From JAFDVL01 sp043783625 (lineage in GTDB: Bacteria; Acidobacteriota; Blastocatellia; RBC074), in assembly GCA_043783625.1 (NCBI GenBank), contig JAYVZE010000077.1:53272-117271 (forward strand): a stretch of DNA of 64,000 nucleotides, written 5' to 3'. The translations under genes and the position numbers were made by a program. A model generated the notes under the pieces. The model was not told where the DNA came from and ran no database searches. It saw only the letters and a list, made by a program, of their open reading frames with translations. Of the stretch, positions 1 to 7,773 are shown piece by piece. Within the stretch, counting starts at the first letter, position 1. Every line of letters starts with the position of its first letter.

Positions 1-297
1 GCTCCCTACAATCTGGGCGACACCGGGACGCATGAAGTGGGTCACTGGCTGGGGCTGTATCACACGTTTCAGGGCGGATGCGCCAACAGCACCACTAATG
101 GTGGTGATTTAGTGGCTGATACTCCTGCCGAAAAATCTTCTGCCTTCGGTTGCCCGACCGGAAGAAATACCTGTAGCTCAACTGGCGTCGATCCGATCAC
201 GAATTTTATGGATTACACAGATGATTCCTGCATGTTCAAATTCACGCAAGGCCAGTCAGATCGCATGGATGCGCAGTGGGTAGCTTACCGGCAATAA
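1..297 (+). CDS. M43-type zinc metalloprotease, C-terminal fragment (cut by window start)
   Basis: The frame is open from base 1 and ends at TAA 295-297, giving the last 98 residues of a protein whose start lies outside the window. HEVGHWLGLYH (residues 11-21 of the fragment) is the extended HExxHxxGxxH zinc site of metzincin-like M43 (pappalysin/cytophagalysin) proteases. The following NFMDYTDDSC contains the Met-turn methionine of that clan. The fragment is closely similar along its whole length to the C-terminus of the full-length protease at 3914-4885, including GGDLV, SSAFGCPTGR and DPITNFMDYTDDSC, so the two are recent paralogues about 3.6 kb apart. By comparison with that copy, a secreted endopeptidase is expected. 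Confidence 0.85.
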   Translation, partial: APYNLGDTGTHEVGHWLGLYHTFQGGCANSTTNGGDLVADTPAEKSSAFGCPTGRNTCSSTGVDPITNFMDYTDDSCMFKFTQGQSDRMDAQWVAYRQ

Positions 298-323
298 GTA
301 TAAAATTAATCGTTCATCAGGCT

Positions 324-373
324 GTTTCAATCGGTCACGCATTAACCGCCCGGGTTGAGGTACCGATTGAAAC
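324..373. repeat. 12-bp inverted repeat after the protease fragment
   Basis: GTTTCAATCGGT (324-335) and its exact reverse complement (362-373) are separated by 26 bases. The structure lies just downstream of the M43 stop codon and could be a transcript-end hairpin, but no U-run follows. The rest of the 298-540 gap shows no convincing gene. Confidence 0.5.
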
Positions 374-540
374 GGTCTGAGGTTGATTTTAACCGTGCTC
401 TTGCCAGGTTACATAAATTCCACTTATGTAATTTGGTTAACCTCATCTCAATTAATAATTTTTCAGATGTGAACTCTTTCATTCTCATCTCCCCCCTTTC
501 TAATGAAATCCTGTTCAATCTTCACCCAAGGAGAGTAAAA

Positions 541-2185
541 ATGAACAACCTTCTACGTTCTCGTGAACACTCAATAAGGTTCATCGCCGGATTGTTATTG
601 TTATGCTGCTTTGGGGCAGCATTCGCTCAAACAAAGACTGCCGATTGGCCTATGTTTGGGCAAAATGCGTCGAATACCGCGACCAATGCGACGGAAACGA
701 CTATCTCAACCGCTAATGTGAATCAACTGCTTCCGAAGTGGACATTCACTACTGGAGGCGATGTGTCAGCCCGCGCTGCTGTCGTGAAGGGGGTTGCCTA
801 TTTCCCTGACTGGGGCGGGAATCTTTATGCATTGAATTCGGTTAGTGGGGCGGCGCTTTGGTCGCATCAGCTTTCCGATTACGGCTTGCCCGCTAACACG
901 CACTCGCGTACTACCCCAGCCGTAGTAAATGGCACGTTGTATCTCGGCACCCAGGAAGGAGCCTGGCTGCTGGCAATCAATGCAACGACGGGAGCGTTGG
1001 TCTGGAAAACACAACTGGAATCGCCAGCGAATGATCCCTTTGCGCTCATTACAACTTCCCCGACGGTGGTCGGCGGCACTGTATATACGGGTGTCGCATC
1101 GTTGGAAGAAGGCATCGCAGGTTTTAACCCGGCCTTCCAGTGCTGTAAGGCCAGAGGCAGTGTGGTTGCTGTCAATGCTGCTACTGGCAAGATCAAATGG
1201 CAGACCTATACCATTCCTCAAGGGTATAGCGGTGGCGGCGTATGGGGTAGCAACCCGGTCGTGGACGAGGACAGCAGCACGATTTTCGTCAGTACCGGAA
1301 ACAACTACAGCCATCCGAAACCCGACGCGAAATCGAGTATCCCCGGTACAAGCTATGGGGACTGTGTTGCGCAAGGCGGCAACGCGGCCACTTGTAATGC
1401 CCCCGACAACTACGTGGATGCGGTCATCGCGCTGAATACAGGGAACGGTAAGGTGAAATGGGCAAAGAAGTTTGTGACGTGGAATCAGGCGGCCTTTGGT
1501 GTGATAGACGGCAGTGACGACTGGAACGTGGCCTGTTTTATTCCACCGTTTACGAATTGTCCAACCAATGCTGGCCCTGACTACGATTTCGCGTCTGCCC
1601 CAAACTTAATCACCTACCAAACCTCCAAAGGGCCTAAGACGATTCTCGGCGCGGGGCAGAAAAGTGGCATCTACTTCGCACTTGATCCGAAGACCGGTGC
1701 CACATTATGGCAAACGCAGGTTGGGCCGGGGTCTTCTTTAGGCGGCATGGAATGGGGATCAGCAACGGATGGCAAGCGCATCTATGGATGGCAAGCGCAT
1801 CTATGTGCAGATCGCTAATTTTTATGGTCTTCCTTCCCCGGCAAGCGGTTACGCGGGTTCCTGGGCCGCGCTTGATCCTGCCACGGGCGCGATTCTCTGG
1901 CACAGACCAGACCCCAACGGCGCAGTTGACCTCGGCCCCATGTCCGTGGCCAATGGAGTCGTGTATGCAGCCTCCATGGCAGGCGATGCGAGCACTCCAA
2001 CTATGTTTGCGTTGAATGCCGCCACAGGCAACATCCTTTGGAACTTTATAGGGGGATCATCCGTGAACGCTGGGGCCACCATCGTGAACGGTACAGTATT
2101 CTGGGGTTCCGGGTATACCCATTTGGGCATACCTGGCTATACGGGGAACACCCGGTTCTACGCCTTTTCACTGAACGGAAACTAA
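541..2185 (+). pseudogene. PQQ-type beta-propeller protein (polyvinyl-alcohol-dehydrogenase-like), frameshifted by a 19-bp duplication
   Basis: Start ATG 541 follows AAGGAG (about 529-534) and opens a signal peptide ending near AFAQ. Repeated A-x-(D/N)-x-x-(T/S)-G-x-x-x-W motifs (ALNSVSGAALW, AINATTGALVW, AVNAATGKIKW, ALDPKTGATLW and later ones) are the blade signatures of the quinoprotein propeller, and DWPMFGQNASNT at the mature N-terminus resembles polyvinyl-alcohol-dehydrogenase-like proteins. The first frame stops at 1818; the rest of the propeller continues in another frame to 2185. The break is an exact 19-bp tandem duplication (1767-1785 and 1786-1804). Removing one copy restores a 541-codon frame reading ATDGKRIYVQIANFYG across the join. 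It is either a very recent pseudogene or an assembly error. The likely role was a periplasmic alcohol dehydrogenase; no haem site is present. Confidence 0.85.
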
Positions 2186-2199
2186 CAGCCGACAGCTCA

Positions 2200-2247
2200 C
2201 TTTGCAGTAGCTCCGCAGTCTGCAAAGACTGCGGAGCTACTGCAAAG
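2200..2247. repeat. Perfect 21-bp inverted repeat with 6-nt loop
   Basis: Arms 2200-2220 and 2227-2247 are exact reverse complements around the loop TGCAAA. The structure begins 15 nt after the stop of the PQQ gene and ends 37 nt before the next start. It could end transcription or be a mobile palindromic (REP-like) element. No U-tract follows, so a classical intrinsic terminator is less likely. Confidence 0.75.
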
Positions 2248-2284
2248 CAAAACTGCATACTGATTTTTACCTTCGGAGGCTGAT

Positions 2285-3175
2285 ATGAAAACAATTCCGA
2301 CTTATAAGTGGTGTGTCATCTTTTTGCTGGCGATGGTCGCCACTGCTTCAGCACAAAACTCGCCGGCAGCGCCGGGGAAAAGCGCCAACGAAGTGACGAT
2401 GACCGCCCAGTTGGTCAAGACAGGGCTGTACCTGATCTCCGGCGGCGGTGGCAATACGTTGCTGCGTTTCAGCGCGAATGGATTGATTCTGGTAGATGGT
2501 AAATCGCCGGACAATTACCGCGCACTGATGTCGCAAGTGCGAAAAATCTCGAAAATCTCGGACTTACCCGTGCGTGCCATCATTGTTACCGATTACCACG
2601 AAGATCACACTGGCAACAACGCGAAGTTCCTGACGGCGGGCGTGCAGATCATTGCACAGGAAAATGTCAAACAGAACCTGATTGCCAACCATCCTTCCGA
2701 CGTAAAGGCCGCGCTGCCAACCTTCACCTATGTGAAGGACTTTACCATGCGGTTAGGCGGCGTCGAAGCGCAGCTTAAGCATTTTGGCAACGCCCATACC
2801 AATGGCGATACGGTGGTGTACTTCCCCAACTTGAAAGTCGTCGCCGTCGGAGAGTTGTTCACCCCGAACACGCCCGCTCCCGATTTTGCGGGCGGCGGGA
2901 GCCTGGTGAATTGGGGCCCGGTGTTGGCCCAGATTCTAAAACTGGATTTCGACGTGGCAGTGCCAAGCTACGGCCCCATGATCACCAGAGCCGACCTGGA
3001 AGCGTTCAAGACCAAGATAGATACGCTGGTTTCGCGTGCGACGGGTTTGGTCAAGCAAGGCGTTCCCAAAGAGCAGTTGCTCTCCCAACTCAAGACAGAT
3101 GATCTCGGCTGGCAATTTGGTTTCAACGGCGAGCAACTCGACCGTTTCTACGCCGAATTATCGCAAGCGAAGTAG
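2285..3175 (+). CDS. Exported MBL-fold protein with altered metal-site residues
   Basis: The 296-residue protein starts at ATG 2285, preceded by GGAGG (about 2275-2279), with a signal peptide ending near ATASAQ. The fold is indicated by the order of MBL motifs: D70-G72 strand end, TDYHEDHTG (102-110), FGNAHTNGD (168-175), VGELF (188-192) and VPSYGP (226-231). The usual HxHxDH reads D103-Y-H105-E-D107-H108, so the first histidine is Asp. The usual bridging Asp is Glu190, and the last zinc histidine, normally in a GHG-like turn, is Tyr229. H105, D107, H108 and H171 remain. It may use a different or single metal, or be a pseudoenzyme. It sits between the PQQ gene and a DUF4440-like lipoprotein. 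Confidence 0.8.
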   Translation: MKTIPTYKWCVIFLLAMVATASAQNSPAAPGKSANEVTMTAQLVKTGLYLISGGGGNTLLRFSANGLILVDGKSPDNYRALMSQVRKISKISDLPVRAIIVTDYHEDHTGNNAKFLTAGVQIIAQENVKQNLIANHPSDVKAALPTFTYVKDFTMRLGGVEAQLKHFGNAHTNGDTVVYFPNLKVVAVGELFTPNTPAPDFAGGGSLVNWGPVLAQILKLDFDVAVPSYGPMITRADLEAFKTKIDTLVSRATGLVKQGVPKEQLLSQLKTDDLGWQFGFNGEQLDRFYAELSQAK

Positions 3176-3247
3176 CCCGTTGCCAAAAAACAATAACCGA
3201 ACAACCGTGCTGCGCAAGCAGCCCTTTACCCCAAGGAGAATCGCAAT

Positions 3248-3751
3248 ATGAAACGCATGCTCATCACCATTACCCTGGCGGTCTTCGCCCTGTCATTTAC
3301 CGCCTGCGCCACTAACGACACCCCTGCGGCCAAGACCACAGCGGCAGCCTCTCCATCAGCCGCAGCAGAAAGCGCCGCCGATATCGAAAAGGCACTGACA
3401 CAAATGGAGCGCGACTGGATTGAAGCGAGTAAAAATAAGGACAAGACCAAATTGGAAGGGATTCTGGCCGACGACTGGGTCGCCATTTCGTGGGATGGCA
3501 AAAGCTACACGAAAGCCGAAAGCATAGCCGCTAGTCTGGCAACAGATACCCAGCTCGACTCTTACACGCTTGATCCGCTGAAAGTGCGCGTCTTCGGTGA
3601 CGTAGGAATCGTGACCGGAGGAAACATCGAAAAGAGCCGCTTCAAAGGGAAAGAGACCAGCGGACACTATGCCTGGACGGATGTTTTCACGAAGCGCAAT
3701 GGACGCTGGCAGGCGGTCTCTTCGCATAGCAGTCGTTTCCCGCAAAAGTAA
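3248..3751 (+). CDS. DUF4440/SnoaL-like (NTF2-fold) lipoprotein
   Basis: The product is 167 residues, with start ATG 3248 after AAGGAG. The N-terminus is a lipoprotein signal with lipobox SFTAC (Cys19), followed by a low-complexity Ala/Thr/Ser linker to about residue 40. The remainder (IEKALTQMERDWIEASKNKD, then KLEGILADDWV, later DVGIVTG and a final DVFTKRNGRWQAVSSHSSR) follows the cone-shaped NTF2-like pattern of DUF4440 proteins, which bind small molecules or act as simple enzymes. No catalytic residues can be assigned. It is 72 nt downstream of the MBL gene on the same strand, so co-transcription is plausible. Confidence 0.75.
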   Translation: MKRMLITITLAVFALSFTACATNDTPAAKTTAAASPSAAAESAADIEKALTQMERDWIEASKNKDKTKLEGILADDWVAISWDGKSYTKAESIAASLATDTQLDSYTLDPLKVRVFGDVGIVTGGNIEKSRFKGKETSGHYAWTDVFTKRNGRWQAVSSHSSRFPQK

Positions 3752-3913
3752 TGTCTGTCAGAATGAGTGAACTTTCGATGAGGAACAAATTTCTTATTAA
3801 CTATGATATAGGCAATGAACCTTTGAGTATGCTAGATTAAATCAACACCATTTCTGGAAAATCACTCACACGATTTCCTAAACTAGAAAATCAGATCTTA
3901 GGAGAAAAAAGCA

Positions 3914-4885
3914 ATGAACAAAAAAACGCTACTAACATGTGCGGTAGTAGGTCTGTGCTTGACCCTCGCGATCAGCGGATATTACTTCCAAAGCGTTAAT
4001 GCGCAAGTACAAGGACGAGGCCAACTACAGCGGCCTGGACACCAACCGGATGGCACCTTCGTCGGGTCGGATGGAACCGTTTTCGTTTCGCAACAGGCAT
4101 TTGTTGACAGCGGGTTAAGATGCGGAACCCGTCAGGATGACCCGGATGCCGGGAAAGGTTCAAGTGGAGCCAATGCCAAGCCTCCCGGCGGTGGCGGTGC
4201 TACTTTCGTCCCTCCCATCATCAGTGTTTATTTTCACGTTATTACCAACTCCTCCGGGCAAGGTGCCCCCACAACGCAGCAGATTAGTGACCAGCTTGCT
4301 GTGTTGAATGCAGCCTTTGCTGGTTCAGGATTTCAGTTTAATCTGGTATCAACGAACACTACTGCTAATGATACCTGGTATGTGGTTACCCCCGGCACTA
4401 CGGCTGAAGCTCAGATGAAGGCTGCGCTTCATCAGGGAACGGCTGACGATCTTAATATTTACACCGCCAACATTGGACAAGGACTGCTTGGCTGGGCGAC
4501 TTTCCCCTCAAGCTATGCCAGTGCGTCAAGTAACGATGGGGTGGTTCTCTTAAACAGCTCGCTGCCGGGTGGTAGCGCAGTTCCTTATAATTTAGGAGAT
4601 ACGGGGACGCACGAAGTCGGTCACTGGGTTGGTCTCTATCACACATTCCAGGGCGGATGCAGCAGGCAGGCTGATACTGGTGGTGATTTAGTGAGTGATA
4701 CGGCGGCGGAAAGATCTTCTGCTTTTGGTTGTCCGACGGGAAGAGATACTTGCACCTCCATCGCTGGTCTCGACCCGATCACGAATTTCATGGATTACAC
4801 GGATGATTCCTGCATGGACAGATTCACCGCAGGTCAAGCAGTTCGTATGCAATCTCAGTGGATGTCGTATCGGCATCTGAAATAA
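3914..4885 (+). CDS. Secreted M43-family zinc metalloprotease
   Basis: This 323-residue endopeptidase starts at ATG 3914, about 9 nt after AGGAG. The signal peptide ends near SVNAQ, followed by a Gln/Gly-rich propeptide-like stretch and a Gly-rich linker (about 75-95). The catalytic zinc site HEVGHWVGLYH is at residues 233-243. The Met-turn is in NFMDYTDDSC, and four conserved cysteines in the C-terminal part (GGC, FGC, DTC, DSC) probably form disulfides, as in M43 pappalysin-like enzymes. It is the intact paralogue of the fragment at the window start. Substrate unknown. Confidence 0.88.
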   Translation: MNKKTLLTCAVVGLCLTLAISGYYFQSVNAQVQGRGQLQRPGHQPDGTFVGSDGTVFVSQQAFVDSGLRCGTRQDDPDAGKGSSGANAKPPGGGGATFVPPIISVYFHVITNSSGQGAPTTQQISDQLAVLNAAFAGSGFQFNLVSTNTTANDTWYVVTPGTTAEAQMKAALHQGTADDLNIYTANIGQGLLGWATFPSSYASASSNDGVVLLNSSLPGGSAVPYNLGDTGTHEVGHWVGLYHTFQGGCSRQADTGGDLVSDTAAERSSAFGCPTGRDTCTSIAGLDPITNFMDYTDDSCMDRFTAGQAVRMQSQWMSYRHLK

Positions 4886-4900
4886 TTTATTGAATGGGTG

Positions 4901-4985
4901 AAAGTCAGAAGATTCGAGTTCTGCAAGTTTGATTTAATTGATTAGTTCAATCAAACAAAAACAAGTTACTCTTCCTTCTGACTTT
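4901..4985. repeat. Nested inverted repeats downstream of the M43 gene
   Basis: The outer 11-bp arms AAAGTCAGAAG (4901-4911) and its reverse complement (4975-4985) enclose inner 8-bp arms GTTTGATT (4927-4934) and AATCAAAC (4949-4956). The structure begins 15 nt after the M43 stop codon. It may act as a transcript-end structure; the outer right arm runs into TTTTAA. Confidence 0.5.
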
Positions 4986-5112
4986 TAACTCTCTTTTGGG
5001 CGCCAGTCAAAGATTGGCTCTGATCCATCGTCGCAGACCCGGACGACGATACGTGTGTTGCTGATCAGCTTGTTGGGAGTCCTTTCGATCTGCTCCCAAT
5101 CGCTGGCTTTAA

Positions 5113-5397
5113 ACTCCCCTCCACGAAGCAGGAACTATTTTTCTACTTTATCGGCTTCAAGGTAAAACTTTCGGTCGTCTCCTCATCGGTGTGGAGACGA
5201 AGCGAGATATTATTTTTACCACGTTTGTGTTCAAGGATTCGTCCTTGAAACGAGGTCAGGTGGTCGCGAAAGATCGTTTGTTGCAAAGCGCCGCACCGAA
5301 TCAGGCGTCGCTCATCGCCAAAGTCGAACCACCTGTGGCAGGAATGGAGCCTGATTCATTGATTGTGAACTGGACTATCGTGCTTACGCGAGGCTAA
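5113..5397 (+). pseudogene. Possible gene remnant in the 4886-5485 gap
   Basis: The 600-base gap between the M43 protease and the GYD gene holds no clear gene. A frame is open from 5113 to TAA 5397, with a possible GTG at 5191 giving 68 residues (VETKRDIIFTTFVFKDSS, ending VNWTIVLTRG). No Shine-Dalgarno precedes the GTG, no ATG is available, and I recognise no family. The composition looks coding-like, so the 3' end of a lost gene is plausible but unproven. Confidence 0.25.
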
Positions 5398-5485
5398 TAG
5401 TACAATCGCCGGGCCGTGATGGTTGCAATAGCGGCAGCCTTTTACCTACTAACCGCGACCCGAAAAATATAGGGAGGAAATTGTA

Positions 5486-5806
5486 ATGGCAAAATATTTA
5501 ATGCAAGGCAACTACGTTGGAGGAAGCGCAAAGGGGCTTCTGAAAGAAGGTGGCACCAGTCGCCGCGCTGCAATTGAGTCATTAGTCGCTTCCGTTGGCG
5601 GCAGTGTCGAGGCTTTCTACTTTGCCTTTGGCGATACCGATGTTTTAGTCATCGCGGATTTACCAGACAATGTTACTGCCGCCGCGCTCTCGCTGTTCGT
5701 CAATGCCGCCGGGACTGTCGCCGTTAAAGTGACAGTGTTGCTAACCGCTGATGAAATTGATGAGGCGGTGAAAAAGACGGTCAGCTATCGTCCGCCCGGA
5801 CAATAA
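5486..5806 (+). CDS. GYD-domain protein
   Basis: The protein has 106 residues, with ATG 5486 after GGGAGG (about 5472-5477). The sequence follows the GYD-domain pattern: an N-terminal strand (KYLMQGNYV), a helix starting SRRAAIESLVASVGG, then VEAFYFAFGDTDVLVIADLPD and a helix TAAALSLFVNAAG, as in ferredoxin-like alpha/beta dimers. These small cytosolic proteins have no established function. No signal peptide. It stands alone, with about 260 bases of gene-free DNA after it. Confidence 0.85.
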   Translation: MAKYLMQGNYVGGSAKGLLKEGGTSRRAAIESLVASVGGSVEAFYFAFGDTDVLVIADLPDNVTAAALSLFVNAAGTVAVKVTVLLTADEIDEAVKKTVSYRPPGQ

Positions 5807-6068
5807 CGGGCAACAATTCTCACCCCATAACAAGTGCAATCGCCACCGAAAAATAATACCCGTCGGGTACTGTTGTGAGTCGTTGTAACGGCAGCGTGAG
5901 CCTTTAATACTTTTGCTCCGTTGCGTCGTTAAGTCACGGGTGCTGTATCCGCGCTGTACCATTGCATAGCCAGTCAACGGATTTTGCTTACCCAGCCAGG
6001 ATTGCGGGAGTTTTTGAGTTGACTACACGATGGTTAGACATTCGATAAATTAACCCTGGAGACTAAAC

Positions 6069-7069
6069 ATGAAGATGGTTTTTGTAGTAGTGATCGTCGT
6101 AGTTGCCCTGACCGGCTGTTCCCGCAGCCCGCAACCCGCAGCGGAGATAAGTTCGAAAATACACACCTATTACGTTGCAGCAGATGAGGTGGATTGGAAT
6201 TATGCTCCCAGCGGCATGGATCAAATGATGGGGATGGACTTTATGGGTTATGCGAAAGTGGTTACCGAACGTGGGCCGCATCGCATCGGCACCGTGTACC
6301 GGAAGGCGCTCTATCGGGAGTATACGGACGAAACCTTCACGAAACTCAAGCCACGACCAGTTGGCTCGGAGTATCTCGGCATGCTGGGGCCAATCCTGCG
6401 CGCCGAGGTGGGCGAGACCATCCGCGTGGTATTCAAGAATAATGGGACTCACCCTTTTACGATGCACCCGCACGGCGTTTTCTATAAGAAGGATTCTGAA
6501 GGGGCGCCATACACCGACGGATCAGCGGGAAACGACAAGAAGGATGATGGTGTTCCGCCCGGTCAGACGCACATTTACACCTGGGAGGTTCCTGAACGAG
6601 CCGGCCCCGGCCCGCAAGACCTAAGCTCACTCGTGTGGCTTTATCATTCTCACGCGATGGATTTGAAGGATGTCGAGAGCGGTTTGATTGGTGCCATCAT
6701 CGTGACGCGCCGTTTATGGAGGAGGGCAGCTTTAGCGTGTTTCAGACTACCGGGTTCATCTCATCGAATTTCAAAGCGACAATCAATGGGTACATGTACT
6801 CCAACATGCCAATGATGACGATGAAAAAAGGGGAACGCGTGCGGTGGTATCTCATCACCGTAGGGCAAGGCTCCAACTTTCATACACCGCACTGGCACGG
6901 CAACGTCGTCATGCAGGCAGGACGACAAACGGATGTCCTCTCAATCGCTCCTGCTCAAATGGAGACGGTGGATATGATCCCTGATGATCCGGGAACGTGG
7001 ATGTACCACTGCCATATTTCGGAACATATGCATGCCGGGATGGTGGCCAATTACAAGGTTGAGCCATAG
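6069..7069 (+). pseudogene. Two-domain multicopper oxidase lipoprotein, frameshifted with apparent internal deletion
   Basis: ATG 6069 follows GGAG and begins a lipoprotein signal with Cys17 (ALTGC). The first cupredoxin domain has TMHPHG and WLYHSHAMDLKDVESGLIG. The second, in another frame to 7069, has INGYMYSNMPMMTMKKGERV, the copper-ligand motif HTPHWHG and the trinuclear/type-1 motif HCHISEHMHAGM. The switch falls at about 6706-6712: one frame reads IIVTR, then nonsense, and the other picks up at PFMEEGSFSVFQ. In related ceruloplasmin-type oxidases a stretch with an acidic DREF-type start of domain 2 is expected here and seems to be missing, so this is more than a one-base slip. The likely original role was copper or phenol oxidation in the envelope. 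Confidence 0.8.
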
Positions 7070-7223
7070 CTGTCGTTAATCATACCGCTGGTCAGATTCT
7101 GGCAACCACGCTTTTTATCCCTCTAACTGCCTAAACCGGAGGAGGAAATTGAATCCTTAGAAAATCAAATACGTCAATCCTGCTCGTCGCACTGCAACGC
7201 CCATCACCTGGTAAAAGGAGATT

Positions 7224-7697
7224 ATGAATAGTCCACAAACCCTGATCGCGGCTTTAGCAGGCGCGCCTGAAATCATTATTGGTCTTGTGCGCGAAGTGCC
7301 GCCGCAGAATCTGAAGCGTCGCCCCAGCCCGAAGAAATGGTCTGCGCACGAACACGCCTGCCACATCACGACGGCTGACGCGCTTTACCTCGCACGGCTG
7401 GAGTTGATGCTTTCTGCTCCATCGCCTCGCATAACGCCGATGTTTCCTTCGCCGGAGGAGGAAGCAGGCGCATTACTCGACGTTGATCTGGACGACGCGC
7501 TGGCCTTGTATGTGCGCGAACGGGTGCGCCTCGTCGAGCGGTTGCAGCAGCTTTCTGAAACAGATTGGCAACGAACGGCGGAGCACGAAGAGTACAGTCA
7601 TCACTCCGTCTGGATTATGTTTCGGCAACTGTTACTGCACGAGATGCAGCACGCTTACCGAATCGAAGATTTGAGGCTCAGGAAAGACTGGCTGTAA
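7224..7697 (+). CDS. DinB-like metal-dependent hydrolase-fold protein
   Basis: The product has 157 residues; ATG 7224 follows AAAAGGAG. The four-helix DinB/YfiT pattern is visible: PSPKKWSAHEHACHI (first His, near residue 46), a loop ending in YSHHSVW, and LLLHEMQHAYRIEDLR near the C-terminus (second and third His). The three His positions fit the usual metal triad. Members include thiol S-transferases and many uncharacterised proteins, so no reaction is assigned. It is cytosolic. Confidence 0.85.
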   Translation: MNSPQTLIAALAGAPEIIIGLVREVPPQNLKRRPSPKKWSAHEHACHITTADALYLARLELMLSAPSPRITPMFPSPEEEAGALLDVDLDDALALYVRERVRLVERLQQLSETDWQRTAEHEEYSHHSVWIMFRQLLLHEMQHAYRIEDLRLRKDWL

Positions 7698-7706
7698 ACC
7701 ACTGTT

Positions 7707-7726
7707 TTCGCCGCATATGCGGCGAA
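7707..7726. repeat. 20-bp perfect palindrome upstream of the cytochrome gene
   Basis: The arms TTCGCCGC and GCGGCGAA flank ATAT. The palindrome lies 10 nt after the DinB-like stop and 47 nt before the cytochrome start. It may be a terminator stem or a regulator site; no U-run follows. Confidence 0.4.
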
Positions 7727-7773
7727 GAAACGTAGCATCAATTTTTGATGAGGCAATTTCTGATGAGGTTCCT

